In this document: positions 42,487 through 51,873 of the stretch, piece by piece | Position numbering within the stretch: the stretch's first letter is position 1 | Layout of the letters: every line of letters begins with the position of its first letter | NCBI GenBank assembly: GCA_963828555.1 | Contig: CAWHEL010000002.1 | Coordinates: forward strand, 1,550,001 to 1,614,000 | Length of the DNA stretch: 64,000 nt | Origin: JADJPO01 sp963828555 | GTDB taxonomy: Bacteria; Actinomycetota; Actinomycetes; Actinomycetales; Kineosporiaceae | Direction of reading: 5' to 3' | Notes under the pieces: model-generated | What the model saw: only the letters and a program-made list of their open reading frames with translations | Databases searched by the model: none | What the model was told of the DNA's origin: nothing | Translations under genes and position numbers: made by a program

Positions 42487-43689
42487 TCAGGGCTCGCGAC
42501 CCCAGGTCAGTTCGCGGAATGCCTTCTCCGACTTGGGGTTCGCCCCTCGGCCGTGAATGGTGAAGCCGTTGAGCCCGCCCGCGGGAACGTTGAAGTAGAT
42601 CGAGTAGAGCACCTTGCCGGCAGCGGCCTCCGGGATCGGCTCGCCGGCCTGCCAGGTCGCAGTGTTCGCGTGCGCGTTCATCCAGCGGTTGAACGCGATG
42701 ATCCACTGTGGGTGATCGGTCTCGCCGCCGCTCGGCTTGAGCCCGGTCTCGGGGAAGCACAACGGCTTGCCGTGTTTCAGGGCGAACCGGCGCCACGCCT
42801 CCGGGCCCTTCGGGTTGCCGACCGCGTCGACGTCGTCCGCCTCGGAGTTCCAGGCCTTCACGCTGAGCCGGCCCGGGTTGGTGTCGTCGTCGTAGTAGTC
42901 CGGCGCCACGCAGTCGACCACGTCGTCACCGGGGTACCACTGCTCGATCGGCAGCCCGGAGTGGTCGCGGAAGTTCGGCGACCAGGAGATGTAGACGTTC
43001 GGCATGGCCGTCCGCAGGATACGCGTGTAGCGGATGTGTGCGGCCCGGTAGTCGGCGGCATTGGCCTCGGTGATCTTCCAGTTCTTGAACCAGAACCCGT
43101 TCATCTCATGGAACATTCGTACGAACGTCGGTGCATCGGTCTCGCCGCGTTTCGCAGCCAGGTTCCTCGCCGCTTTGATCCAGCGCCTGTCGTAGGCGCC
43201 GCGAGCAGCGTCCTTGTAGTTCTCGCCGCTGCCCAGCACGGTGCCGCCCACGGCGATGTCGATCGCCCCGGTCCAGTCCTTGTACTCGCCGTTGAGGGGG
43301 GTGAGCTGCTCCTGGATCGTCGCCTCCTGGTCGGCCCAGGTCCCGGCGATCGTCACCGGCTGCTTCAACCACTTCTGGAAGGCGCCGTCAGCCACACCGA
43401 GCCCTGACGCGCCGGCGTACCAACCACCGGCCAAGGGGCCGGACGGCGACGGGCTAGGGCCGGAGGCAGAGACCGCCGCGGACGGCGCGCCGCTGGCCGA
43501 CGCGCCGGCGGACGCCTTGTCGGGGTCGGATCCGGCCAGCAGGCTGAACCCCGTCGCTCCCGCCCCTCCGACCAGCAACAACCCCGCGGTGGCGATCGCT
43601 GGGGTGCGTCGTCCACGGGTTCGGCGAGGGCGTTTGAGGCTCGGCTCGAGGATCAGCGTGTGGCTCGGGGCGTCAGCAGGTAGGGGCAA
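42487..43689 (-). CDS. Membrane-anchored GH26-like glycoside hydrolase
   Basis: 400 aa. A TTG start at 43689 with GGAG 5 nt upstream is the best choice. Residues ~30-52 are a transmembrane anchor (AIATAGLLLVGGAGATGF), then a Ser/Ala/Pro-rich linker to ~85, then the catalytic domain. FVRMFHEMNGFWFKNW places the probable acid/base at Glu195, and KPLCFPETGLKP places the probable nucleophile at Glu314. This is the spacing expected for GH26 beta-mannanase-type enzymes. The domain would face outside. It probably cleaves a beta-linked plant or cell-wall glycan, and the exact substrate is not determined. Confidence 0.75.
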   Translation of the reverse strand: MPLPADAPSHTLILEPSLKRPRRTRGRRTPAIATAGLLLVGGAGATGFSLLAGSDPDKASAGASASGAPSAAVSASGPSPSPSGPLAGGWYAGASGLGVADGAFQKWLKQPVTIAGTWADQEATIQEQLTPLNGEYKDWTGAIDIAVGGTVLGSGENYKDAARGAYDRRWIKAARNLAAKRGETDAPTFVRMFHEMNGFWFKNWKITEANAADYRAAHIRYTRILRTAMPNVYISWSPNFRDHSGLPIEQWYPGDDVVDCVAPDYYDDDTNPGRLSVKAWNSEADDVDAVGNPKGPEAWRRFALKHGKPLCFPETGLKPSGGETDHPQWIIAFNRWMNAHANTATWQAGEPIPEAAAGKVLYSIYFNVPAGGLNGFTIHGRGANPKSEKAFRELTWGREP

Positions 43690-43800
43690 GTCAGCTCCAG
43701 GCGCGGCGACAGGATCCTGCTCAGGCTAGTCGCCGCACCCTCACCCCAGTGAGGGAATGGCCCAGACCCTGCGGATGCTCTCCCCTGATCGGGCGCCGGG

Positions 43801-44922
43801 TCAGCGCAGGTCGGCGAAGAAGTCGGCGAGGTCGCCGGCCAGCAGGTCCGGCTCCTCGGCAGCGGCGAAGTGGCCGCCGCGTGAGAAGACCGTCCACCGC
43901 TGGATCTGGTAGAGCCGTTCGTACCAGGAGCGCGGCGGTTCTCCTTCAGGTACGAACTCGTTGGCGAACACCGCCATCGCCGTAGGGACCCGCACGAAGT
44001 CGCGCGGCCCGATCGATGTCCCGTGCCAGCGGTTGTCGTAGTAGTCGCGCATCGACGAGGTGATCGAACCTGACGCCCACCAGATGGTCAGCATGGTCAG
44101 AAGAGCATCATGACCGAACCTGGCGTCGAGGTCGCCGTCGCTGTCCGACCACGAGCGCCACTTGTCCAGCACCCACGCGGCCAGCCCGGCGGGGGAGTCG
44201 TTCAGCCCGTAACCCAGGGTCTGCGGCCGGGTGGACTGCACTGCGCTGTAGCCGCGCTCGGTCTCCTCCCACCGGGCGACGTGGTCGAGGTACGCCTGTT
44301 CCTCGGGCGACAGTGGCGGTGAGCCCAGCCCGAGGTACGGCGACATCTCGGGCGTACTCAGGTGGATGCCGATCATCCGGTCTGGCTGTTGCAGTGCCAT
44401 GTGGGTGGCTACCCCGGCGCCGAAGTCGCCGCCGTGCGCCCCGTACCGCTCATATCCGAGCCCAGTCATGAGCGTGTGCCACAGGCCTGCGACGAATCGC
44501 CGGTCGACACCGGTCCCTGACGGGCGTGGCGAGAAAGCGTATCCAGGCAAGGACGGCACGACCAGGTCGAAGCGGTCGCCGAGACGGTCGACCAACGCCA
44601 GCAGCTCCACGAATGTGCTGGGCCACCCGTGCGTGAGGATCAGCGGCAGCCCTCCGCCGGCTGCGCGGTGGTGCACGAAGTGAATGCGTAGGCCGTCGAT
44701 CTCGGCCGTGCGGTGCTCGTAGCGGTTGAGCTCACGCTCACGCTCACGCCAGTCGAAACCCTGGGCCCAGTAGGCCAGCAGCCCCTGCAGGAAGCGCAGA
44801 TCAACTCCCTGGCTCCAGAGTTCTCCCGGCGCGGGGTCCGGCCATCGAGTGCGGTGGATGCGTTCTCGTAGGTCGTCCAGCACCGCATCGGGTACCGCAA
44901 CGGTGAACGGCGCCACGAGCAT
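43801..44922 (-). CDS. Epoxide hydrolase (EHN-type alpha/beta hydrolase)
   Basis: About 373 aa from the ATG at 44922. The alternative GTG at 44949 lacks a ribosome-binding site. The N-terminal EHN domain contains LDDLRERIHRTRWPDP and the HGWP oxyanion motif (LILTHGWPSTFVELL). The nucleophile is Asp166 in GAHGGDFGAGVA and the C-terminal His lies in FSRGGHFAAAEEPD. These form the microsomal-type epoxide hydrolase triad. It hydrolyses epoxides to diols, and the physiological substrate is unknown. It is a single gene. Confidence 0.88.
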   Translation of the reverse strand: MLVAPFTVAVPDAVLDDLRERIHRTRWPDPAPGELWSQGVDLRFLQGLLAYWAQGFDWRERERELNRYEHRTAEIDGLRIHFVHHRAAGGGLPLILTHGWPSTFVELLALVDRLGDRFDLVVPSLPGYAFSPRPSGTGVDRRFVAGLWHTLMTGLGYERYGAHGGDFGAGVATHMALQQPDRMIGIHLSTPEMSPYLGLGSPPLSPEEQAYLDHVARWEETERGYSAVQSTRPQTLGYGLNDSPAGLAAWVLDKWRSWSDSDGDLDARFGHDALLTMLTIWWASGSITSSMRDYYDNRWHGTSIGPRDFVRVPTAMAVFANEFVPEGEPPRSWYERLYQIQRWTVFSRGGHFAAAEEPDLLAGDLADFFADLR

Positions 44923-44964
44923 CTGCCAAGAGTAATGACGGCACCGCACGTGTGCGCAGCGGCC

Positions 44965-46182
44965 TCAGGCGCCGCGGCGGCCCAGCACGTACAGACGCTC
45001 GGTCGTCTCCCCGCGAGCCTCGAGTGGGCCACGCAGGTACCACTCGATGTCGCCGAGCCCAGCAGCGCTCAGCGCGGCGACGACGTCCGCGGGCTCATGC
45101 AGCACGACGTCCAGTTCCACGTCGTGACTGAACCAGGTCGTCAGCCGCCGCACCCCACAGCCGCTGTGCAGACCGAGCACGAGCACACCGCCGGGGGCGA
45201 GCGGTCTGGCCAGCGCCGCGACGGCGTCGGGCAGCTCCGAGCCGGCGAGATGGATCAGTGAGTACCAGCCGAGGACGGCGCCCCAGCCGCCGGCGGTCTC
45301 CGGGCGCATCAGCCGGGTCAGGTCACCGACATCGAAGCGGACGCCGGGGAAACGGGCCCGGGCCTGTTCGACCATCGCCGGGGTCAGGTCGAGACCGCAC
45401 GCGTCCGCGCCCGCCGCGGCGAGATAGGCCGTGACGTGCCCCGGCCCGCATCCGGCGTCGACGACAGGCCGGGCGCGTGCCTCGGCGGCCACCCGGTCGA
45501 GCAGCCAACGCTCGAAGGCCAGGTCGTGGAGTTCGCTCGCCAACTCGTCGGCGTAGTCGGCTGCCACCGCCGCGTACGTCGCCCGCACCCGGTCGTCGCG
45601 GGCGGCGGCGCCGTCAGCCAGGGGGACGTCGCGGTCGACCGTGGGTTCGGCGGCGGGAGCACCGGTTGCCGTCTCAGGAGCAGGGCCGAGCAGATGGACC
45701 CAGCGGTGGTCCTGCTGCCCGGGCCGGCGTTCCAGCCGGCGGACCAGCGGGTCCTCCCGCGCCGCCATGGCCTGCAGGCTCGCCTCGACCTGGTCCCGAT
45801 CGGCGAACGGGTGCAGTCGCTCGGTGCGGGCCTTCAGCTCGCCGGGGGACTGCGGCCCGCGCAGCAGCAGCACGGTGAGCAGGGCCCGCTCGTCGGCCGC
45901 CATGGGCACCACCTCGTCGAGCGTCTGGTGGTGTTTGAGCACCCGGCGCCCGGTGTCGGCCCACACGATGCGCAGCAGGCCACGGTCGCGCAGGGCCCGA
46001 GCCGCGGTCACCACCGTCTGCTCGTCCAGCTCCATCACCGGGTCCCGGCTGGAGGTCTGGTTGCACGCGGTGCGCAGGGCGTTCAGTGTGAGCGGATACG
46101 TGGCGGGAACCGTGACCTGCTTCTCCAGCAGGCAGCCCAGCACGCGTTGGTCGACGGTGTCGAGCTCGGGCAGACCGGTCAT
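44965..46182 (-). CDS. YceH (DUF480)-SAM methyltransferase fusion
   Basis: 405 aa. Residues 1-~170 are a DUF480/YceH double winged-helix region (QRVLGCLLEKQVTVPATYPL, LTLNALRTACNQTSSRDPVM, ERALLTVLLLRGPQSPGELK). Residues ~195-405 are a class I methyltransferase: RPVVDAGCGPGHVTAYLAAA, VRFDVGDLTRL and GGVLVLGLHSG. YceH alone is usually ~215 aa, so this is a genuine two-domain fusion in one open frame. It suggests a DNA- or RNA-linked methyl transfer or a regulatory coupling. The substrate is unknown. Confidence 0.88.
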   Translation of the reverse strand: MTGLPELDTVDQRVLGCLLEKQVTVPATYPLTLNALRTACNQTSSRDPVMELDEQTVVTAARALRDRGLLRIVWADTGRRVLKHHQTLDEVVPMAADERALLTVLLLRGPQSPGELKARTERLHPFADRDQVEASLQAMAAREDPLVRRLERRPGQQDHRWVHLLGPAPETATGAPAAEPTVDRDVPLADGAAARDDRVRATYAAVAADYADELASELHDLAFERWLLDRVAAEARARPVVDAGCGPGHVTAYLAAAGADACGLDLTPAMVEQARARFPGVRFDVGDLTRLMRPETAGGWGAVLGWYSLIHLAGSELPDAVAALARPLAPGGVLVLGLHSGCGVRRLTTWFSHDVELDVVLHEPADVVAALSAAGLGDIEWYLRGPLEARGETTERLYVLGRRGA

Positions 46183-46232
46183 GGCGGCCAGCCTAGGCGC
46201 CGCTCCGGGCAGGGGCCGAGGGGTCCGTGCGC

Positions 46233-46790
46233 TCAGCCGGCCGCCCCGTAGGCCTGGGCGATCCAGCCGGTGACCTCGGCATCGACGGAGCCGAGGTCCG
46301 GCAGGTCAACACTGTGGCTGCACATCCCGCCCGCTGAACGCAGCCGTTCGGTCGGTTCGATGCCCTTGAGGTTCAGGCCGAGCCTGAGCCGCCGGGCGGA
46401 GGGCGCTTCGATCAGGGCGAACTGGCGCTGCCGGCGCAGGCTCACTCCGGTCTTGCGCACCACGACCTCCACGTCCTCGCCCAGTCCGCGGGCCAGGGCG
46501 ACCAGTTGTTCGTAGAGGGGCCGCAGAGCGGCCTTGCCGCCCGCGTACTGAGCCGCGAGCAGGTCGTCGTCCGAGGCCGGCCCACCCGCCGCGTTCTCCC
46601 GGACGGCGTGGGCGAGCGCGTTGGCGTTGCCGTGGGTGAGGTCGTGCTCCACCTTCAGCCAGTTCAGGATCTCGCCGTGCTCCGCCTTCCCGGCGGAATG
46701 GGCCTTGGCCGTCCACTGGCTCACGGTGGTCCCGGTGGCGGTCTCGATGTTGGCGAGCTGGCGGGCAGTCGCTGTTCTGGGGTCGGCCAT
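46233..46790 (-). CDS. DUF4287-DUF5655 small protein
   Basis: 185 aa from the ATG at 46790. The N-terminal ~70 residues (NIETATGTTVSQWTAKAHSA, HGEILNWLKVEHDLTHGNAN) match the DUF4287 pattern. The C-terminal half (FALIEAPSARRLRLGLNLKG with an upstream LRPLYEQLVALARGLGEDVE) matches DUF5655. Such proteins are common in actinobacteria and have no established role. The start is 6 nt past the AraC-type gene stop on the same strand, so the two are likely co-transcribed. Confidence 0.8.
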   Translation of the reverse strand: MADPRTATARQLANIETATGTTVSQWTAKAHSAGKAEHGEILNWLKVEHDLTHGNANALAHAVRENAAGGPASDDDLLAAQYAGGKAALRPLYEQLVALARGLGEDVEVVVRKTGVSLRRQRQFALIEAPSARRLRLGLNLKGIEPTERLRSAGGMCSHSVDLPDLGSVDAEVTGWIAQAYGAAG

Positions 46791-46795
46791 GAGGG

Positions 46796-47677
46796 TCACC
46801 GTACGGTCGGCCGTCCTCCGCGTCTTGGAAGGATTTGATCGTCGTCCCGCTCCGGGACGAACCCCGGAGCGGCGTCCGCAGGCTCGAAGTGGCGACGCTG
46901 TGCGCGGACATAGGCCGACGGCGTGACTCCGGTGTGCCGCTTGAAGTCGCGGATCAGGTGTGACTGGTCGTACCAACCGTGGCGGACTGCCACCTCACTC
47001 CACGGCACATCAGCGTAGATGTCGAGCGCGTCCAGCAGTCGGCGGGTCCGCAGGATCGCCGCCAGCCTTCTCGGCCCGAGTCCGACCGTCGTGGTGAACC
47101 GGCGAACCAGATGCGCATGCGACCAGCCGACCTCAGCAGCAAGGTCGGCGATCGGCCGGGCCGGGTCGACCTCGATCAGCGCCACCGCCCGCTCGCAGCG
47201 CTGCAGATCGGGCCGCTCGGTGCCGAGGCGCTGGCTGAGCAACTGTGCGAAGTCGCGCAGCAGAGCCTCGGGATCATCCGTTCGATTGATCAACCGGGCG
47301 CGCACCTCGGCGGCTGGGCGCCACTGGCGATCGAGCTCGGTCACCGTACCCCGCAACGGCGCCGGCGCCAGCCCGAGCACCACCTGGCAGGCCGCGGGCC
47401 GCAGCACCACGCCCGCGCAGTGGGTCTCCGCCGTCGGCTCGTTCACGATCGGTCGGTCGTGGGGCCCGATCAGGAAGCCGCGCGTCATCGCCGTCAGAGC
47501 GCCACTGCCCTGCGGACCCTGCCGGATCGGTGAGCCGAAGTTGACGGCGAGGACCGTCGAGCCGGTGGGCGCGATCAGCTCGCGCTGGTAGGGGATGTGC
47601 CCGCGGGCGAACCACAGCGATTCCACGAAGCGGCTCAGCGGCGGCGACGGCTCCTGGGAAATGGCCTGGAACTCCAC
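46796..47677 (-). CDS. AraC-family transcriptional regulator
   Basis: 293 aa. The N-terminal ~170 residues form a ligand-sensing domain (LSRFVESLWFARGHIPYQRE). The C-terminal helix-turn-helix pair reads IADLAAEVGWSHAHLVRRFT and VRHGWYDQSHLIRDFKRHTG and ends VTPSAYVRAQRR, the normal AraC/XylS signature. It is divergent from the endonuclease IV gene, and the 53 bp between starts leave little room for operators. Its target is unknown. Confidence 0.9.
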   Translation of the reverse strand: MEFQAISQEPSPPLSRFVESLWFARGHIPYQRELIAPTGSTVLAVNFGSPIRQGPQGSGALTAMTRGFLIGPHDRPIVNEPTAETHCAGVVLRPAACQVVLGLAPAPLRGTVTELDRQWRPAAEVRARLINRTDDPEALLRDFAQLLSQRLGTERPDLQRCERAVALIEVDPARPIADLAAEVGWSHAHLVRRFTTTVGLGPRRLAAILRTRRLLDALDIYADVPWSEVAVRHGWYDQSHLIRDFKRHTGVTPSAYVRAQRRHFEPADAAPGFVPERDDDQILPRRGGRPTVR

Positions 47678-47730
47678 CCGCTCACCCTAGGTCGGTCGTG
47701 CCCGCGCGGCTGCGCGGCTACGGTGACGTC

Positions 47731-48528
47731 ATGGGTGAACTCGCCATCGGAGCACACGTCGACAACGCAGATCCGATCGCTGAGGCGAGAGCCCGTGACA
47801 CCTCGGTCGTGCAGATCTTCCTCGGCGACCCGCAGAGCTACAAGGGGCCGGTCGTTGCCTACCCCGGCGGGGCCGATGCCCTGAAGGCGGACGCCGCGGC
47901 AGCGGGCGTCGACCTGTACGTGCACTCCCCGTACCCGATCAATGTGGCGGCGACGAACAACCGGATTCGCATCCCCGGGCGGAAGCTGTTGCAGCAGCAC
48001 CTGTTCGCCGCCGCCGAGATCGGCGCCAAGGGTGTGGTCGTGCACGGCGGCCACCTCGGCGCGGCCGAGGATGCCGGGGTCGGCTTCGACAACTGGCGCA
48101 AGTGTGTGGAGGGCCTGGAGCTGCCGGTCCCGCTGTTGATCGAGAACACCGCCGGCGGCGACAACGCGATGGCGCGACGCCTGGAGGCGATCGACCGCCT
48201 CTGGGAGGCAGTCGGGCGCGCCTCCGGCGCCGAGCAGGTCGGCTTCTGCCTCGACACCTGCCATGCCCACGCCGGTGGCATCGACCTGGCGGGCGTGGTC
48301 GAGCGGGTGCTGGCGATCACCGGACGGATCGACCTGGTGCACGCCAACGACTCGCGGGACGGCTTCGACTCCGGCGCCGACCGGCACACCAACTTCGGCT
48401 CCGGGTTCGTCGACGGTGACGACCTGGTCGCCGTGGTCCGCCAGGCGGGAGCCCCGGTCATCTGCGAGACCCCCGGCGGGGCTGACGGTCAGGCTGCCGA
48501 CATCGCCTGGCTCCGCGCCCGACTCTGA
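47731..48528 (+). CDS. nfo: Endonuclease IV (apurinic/apyrimidinic endonuclease)
   Basis: 265 aa from the ATG at 47731. It is a zinc-dependent TIM-barrel AP endonuclease of DNA base-excision repair. Signature blocks are IGAHVDNADPI, GVVVHGGHLGAAEDAG, LIENTAGGDNAMARR, VGFCLDTCHAHAGGID, LVHANDSRDGFDSGADRHTN and ICETPGG, which hold the metal-binding His, Glu and Asp residues. It could also start at a GTG at 47698. A weak ribosome-binding site precedes both starts. Confidence 0.9.
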   Translation: MGELAIGAHVDNADPIAEARARDTSVVQIFLGDPQSYKGPVVAYPGGADALKADAAAAGVDLYVHSPYPINVAATNNRIRIPGRKLLQQHLFAAAEIGAKGVVVHGGHLGAAEDAGVGFDNWRKCVEGLELPVPLLIENTAGGDNAMARRLEAIDRLWEAVGRASGAEQVGFCLDTCHAHAGGIDLAGVVERVLAITGRIDLVHANDSRDGFDSGADRHTNFGSGFVDGDDLVAVVRQAGAPVICETPGGADGQAADIAWLRARL

Positions 48529-48565
48529 CGTCGCCCGCGACCTGCCGAGACTCTTGTCCTTCGGT

Positions 48566-48607
48566 GGACGTTCGCGGATGCGCAAAGAGGCGTATCCGCG
48601 AACGTCC
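48566..48607. repeat. Perfect 14-bp inverted repeat upstream of the helicase
   Basis: GGACGTTCGCGGAT (48566-48579) is perfectly inverted at 48594-48607, with a 14-nt loop whose GCGC/GCGT ends can extend the stem. It lies after the endonuclease IV stop and before the helicase start. There is no T-tract, so it is a weak terminator candidate or a dispersed palindrome. Confidence 0.85.
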
Positions 48608-48679
48608 GCAGAAGAAAGATCCTCCCCCCCGCGGGCCGGCGCGCGAGGGGGAACGTGCAAGGGGTGACAAGCTGCCGGC

Positions 48680-51600
48680 GTGGGAACACGGCGACGAGGT
48701 GGACTGCCGATCGGGGTCTACGAGCACCTGGTGACCCGAGCGCTCGCGGGGGATCTCGACGCCCTGGGCGACGAAGGCCTCGAGGCGCAGACGGAGCTGC
48801 TCGAGGACGCCGAGTGGCCGTCCACTCTGGCCAGACACCTGGCGGGCGTGGTGCGGCGGACCCTCGCGGCCACCGCTGATCCCCGGGACCGGCTGCGGGT
48901 GGTCGGACACCTCGTGCAGACCCTGCGCGAGGAGAACGTTGCGCCGGACACGGACGACGCCGTCGGCGAGCCGCCGCGGATCCTGCGGGCCGTGCAACCG
49001 ATCGCCGAAGCACCCGGACGGCTGAGGGTGACACCTCCCGTGCTCGGAGTGGGGCATTCCGATCTGCTGGTGAACGCCCGGGGCGAGCCCAACCTGCTCC
49101 ACAGCCTGATCAGCGAGATCGCCTCGGCCGACCGCATCGACGTCGTCGTGGCCTTCATCAAACGGTCAGGCCTGCGGCCGCTCCTCGACGCACTCGCAGC
49201 TGCAGCCGATCGCGGAACCAGGATCCGGGTGCTGACCACCACCTATCTCGGAGGCACGGACCAGCGGGCGGTGGCCGACCTCGCCGCGCTGGGCGCGCAG
49301 GTCAAGGTCAGCTACGAGCTCGGCATGACCAGGCTGCACGCCAAGGGCTGGCTCTTCGAGCGAGACACCGGCTTCCACACCGCCTACATCGGGTCGAGCA
49401 ATCTCTCTCGTGCTGCCATGACTCAGGGCCAGGAGTGGAACGTGCGGCTCGCCGCGGCCCAGACCCCGGAGCTCGTGGACAAGTTCCGGGCGGCCTTCAT
49501 GGCGTACTGGGACGACCCGGCGCTCGGGTTCGAGCTGTACGACCCCACGGCGGACTCAGCCGTCGAGCGACGACTCGCGCAGGCCCTGGCGGAGGCAGGG
49601 GGCGGTGTGCGAGCCGACGGCAGTGAGGTGCTGTCGCCGTTCGTCATCCGGCCGCTGCCGCATCAAGCGATCATGCTCGAGGATCTGGACCGGGAGCGTC
49701 AGGTCTACGGGCGCTGTCGCAACCTCGTGGTGGCTGCGACCGGCACCGGCAAGACCGCCGTCGCTGCTTTCGACTACGAGCGGTTCGCCCGGGAGGCTCC
49801 GGCGAACAATCGACCGACTCTGCTCTTCGTCGCACACCGGGCCGAGATCCTCGAGCAGTCGCGACGCATGTTCCGGCATGTGCTCCGCTCCGGCGACTTC
49901 GGCGAGCTCCTGGTCGGCGACCAGAAGCCGGAGGCGTGGCGGCATGTCTTCGCCTCGATCCAGTCGCTGACCGCAGACCGGCTGAGCAGCATCAGCCCCG
50001 ATGCCTTCGACATGGTCGTCGTCGACGAGTTCCATCACGCGGCCGCACCCTCCTACCTGTCGCTGCTCGAGCGGGTCATGCCACGCGTGCTGCTCGGCCT
50101 CACCGCCACCCCGGAGCGCATGGACGGCCGCGACGTGACCGCCTGGTTCGGAGGGCATGTCGCCACCGAGCTGCGCCTGTGGGACGCCTTGGAGCAGAAC
50201 CTGCTCAGCCCGTTCCACTACTACGGGGTCGGCCACGAGCGGCTGGACTTCCGCAAGGCCAACTGGGTCGGCGGGCGGTACGCGAACAGTGACCTCGACA
50301 AGGTGCTCACCGGCGACGACGTCATCATGAGCTGGGTGATCCAGCAGCTGAGGGACAAGGTCACCGATCCCGGGCGCATGCGGGCCCTCGCGTTCGCGAG
50401 CACTGTGCAGCACGCCCATTTCGTGGCCGAACGGCTGCGCAGAGCCGGCATCTCCACGGTGGCCCTCGACGGCACGACCCCGAAGGAGACCCGGCGCCAA
50501 GCGATGCAGGATCTTCACGAGGGCACCGTGCAGGCGCTCGTGACGGTTGATCTGTTCACTGAGGGAATCGATGTGCCGTCCGTCGACACGGTGCTGCTGA
50601 TGCGGCCGACGGAGTCGGTCACGGTCTTCCTGCAGCAGCTGGGTCGTGGCCTTCGCCGGGACGAGGGCAAGGACGTGCTCACGGTGCTCGACTTCGTGGG
50701 CTTCCAGGACCGCAGATTTCGATTCGATCTGCGCTTCAGCGCACTGACCGGCGTCACCCGCCGCGATCTGCTGCGTGCTGTCGAGGACGGCTTTCCCTAC
50801 CTTCCGGCGGGCAGCTTCATCACTCTCGACCGAGTCGCACAGCAAGCGGTGGTGGAGAACGTCAAGGCGCATGTCCCGTCCACCACGAGGGCGCTGGTGG
50901 ACGACGTCCGGCGTCACGCCGAGCTGCGCGGTACCCGCCGCTACCGACTCGACGAGTACCTTGCTGACGCTGTGGCGGAACCGGCGGACGTCTACCGGCG
51001 GTCGACCTGGACGCAGGTCTGCCGCGTGGCGGGGCTCGACACCGAGGCGATCCCGGCCGGCAAGGCCGACGAGGAGTCGCGGTTGCTGTCGCGTGCGCGC
51101 GGGCTGGCCCACGTCGATGACCTGCCCCGGCTGGACGCCTACGAGCGGTTCGTCACACGCGACTCCTGTGGCATCCGCTCGCCGCATGACGATCTCTTCG
51201 CCACCATGCTCTTCTTCTCCATCTGGCCGTCGGGCAAGGTGACGGACCCCTACGACGGCCTCGCTCGTCTTCGGCAGTTCCCGGCCGTCATGGAGGAGTT
51301 GCTGCAGGCCTGGGAGGTGGCCCGCCGTCGCATCGCCAGGGTCAGTCATCCGCTGGTGACCCCGGGACTGGATCGCACCCCGCTGCGGGTGCATGCCCGC
51401 TACAGCCGAGAGGAGATGCTCGCCGGTATCGGTTGGGCCTACTGCGGAGACAGCCCTCGGGTTCCGCAGGGCCATGCGCTCGGCACCCGTCAGGCGCCGG
51501 ACCTCTCCGCGGAGGTCTTCGACATCACCTGGCGCAAGACGGAGAAGGCCTACTCACCGGCGACGATGTACCGGGACTACGCGATCTCACCCCAGGAGAT

Positions 51601-51859
51601 CCACTGGGAGTCTCCGAACAACCTCAGCTACGACTCGCCGGCGACGCGGCGCTACGTCGAGCACGCCGAACGCGGCCGGCACGTGCTGATCTTCGCCCGT
51701 GAGGCGAAACTCGGTGCCCTCGGGACTCAGCCACTGCTCTTCCTCGGTCCTGCGCGATATGTGAGTCATGAGGGATCTCGCCCGGTCTCCTTCCGCTGGG
51801 GCCTGGACCGACCGATGCCCACCGAGTTCTACGAATCGGCCAGAGTCGTCGCCAGCTGA
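48680..51859 (+). CDS. PLD nuclease-like / superfamily 2 helicase / DUF3427 protein
   Basis: 1059 aa. Residues ~110-290 are a PLDc_2-type domain: His220-x-Lys222 in RLHAKGWLF and IGSSNLSRAAMTQGQEWN. The ATPase follows: AATGTGKTAVAAF with Lys358, DEFHH with Asp449-Glu450, GLTATPERMDG and QQLGRGLRRDEGK (motif VI). The last ~300 residues fit DUF3427 (DLSAEVFDITWRKTEKAYSP, SPQEIHWESPNNLS). This three-part architecture is known in bacterial genomes and often sits in defence-type neighbourhoods, but its reaction is not settled. The GTG start lacks a strong ribosome-binding site. It is flanked by palindromes on both sides (48566-48607 and 51874-51921). Confidence 0.88.
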   Translation: MGTRRRGGLPIGVYEHLVTRALAGDLDALGDEGLEAQTELLEDAEWPSTLARHLAGVVRRTLAATADPRDRLRVVGHLVQTLREENVAPDTDDAVGEPPRILRAVQPIAEAPGRLRVTPPVLGVGHSDLLVNARGEPNLLHSLISEIASADRIDVVVAFIKRSGLRPLLDALAAAADRGTRIRVLTTTYLGGTDQRAVADLAALGAQVKVSYELGMTRLHAKGWLFERDTGFHTAYIGSSNLSRAAMTQGQEWNVRLAAAQTPELVDKFRAAFMAYWDDPALGFELYDPTADSAVERRLAQALAEAGGGVRADGSEVLSPFVIRPLPHQAIMLEDLDRERQVYGRCRNLVVAATGTGKTAVAAFDYERFAREAPANNRPTLLFVAHRAEILEQSRRMFRHVLRSGDFGELLVGDQKPEAWRHVFASIQSLTADRLSSISPDAFDMVVVDEFHHAAAPSYLSLLERVMPRVLLGLTATPERMDGRDVTAWFGGHVATELRLWDALEQNLLSPFHYYGVGHERLDFRKANWVGGRYANSDLDKVLTGDDVIMSWVIQQLRDKVTDPGRMRALAFASTVQHAHFVAERLRRAGISTVALDGTTPKETRRQAMQDLHEGTVQALVTVDLFTEGIDVPSVDTVLLMRPTESVTVFLQQLGRGLRRDEGKDVLTVLDFVGFQDRRFRFDLRFSALTGVTRRDLLRAVEDGFPYLPAGSFITLDRVAQQAVVENVKAHVPSTTRALVDDVRRHAELRGTRRYRLDEYLADAVAEPADVYRRSTWTQVCRVAGLDTEAIPAGKADEESRLLSRARGLAHVDDLPRLDAYERFVTRDSCGIRSPHDDLFATMLFFSIWPSGKVTDPYDGLARLRQFPAVMEELLQAWEVARRRIARVSHPLVTPGLDRTPLRVHARYSREEMLAGIGWAYCGDSPRVPQGHALGTRQAPDLSAEVFDITWRKTEKAYSPATMYRDYAISPQEIHWESPNNLSYDSPATRRYVEHAERGRHVLIFAREAKLGALGTQPLLFLGPARYVSHEGSRPVSFRWGLDRPMPTEFYESARVVAS

Positions 51860-51873
51860 GCGCACCCGATCGC

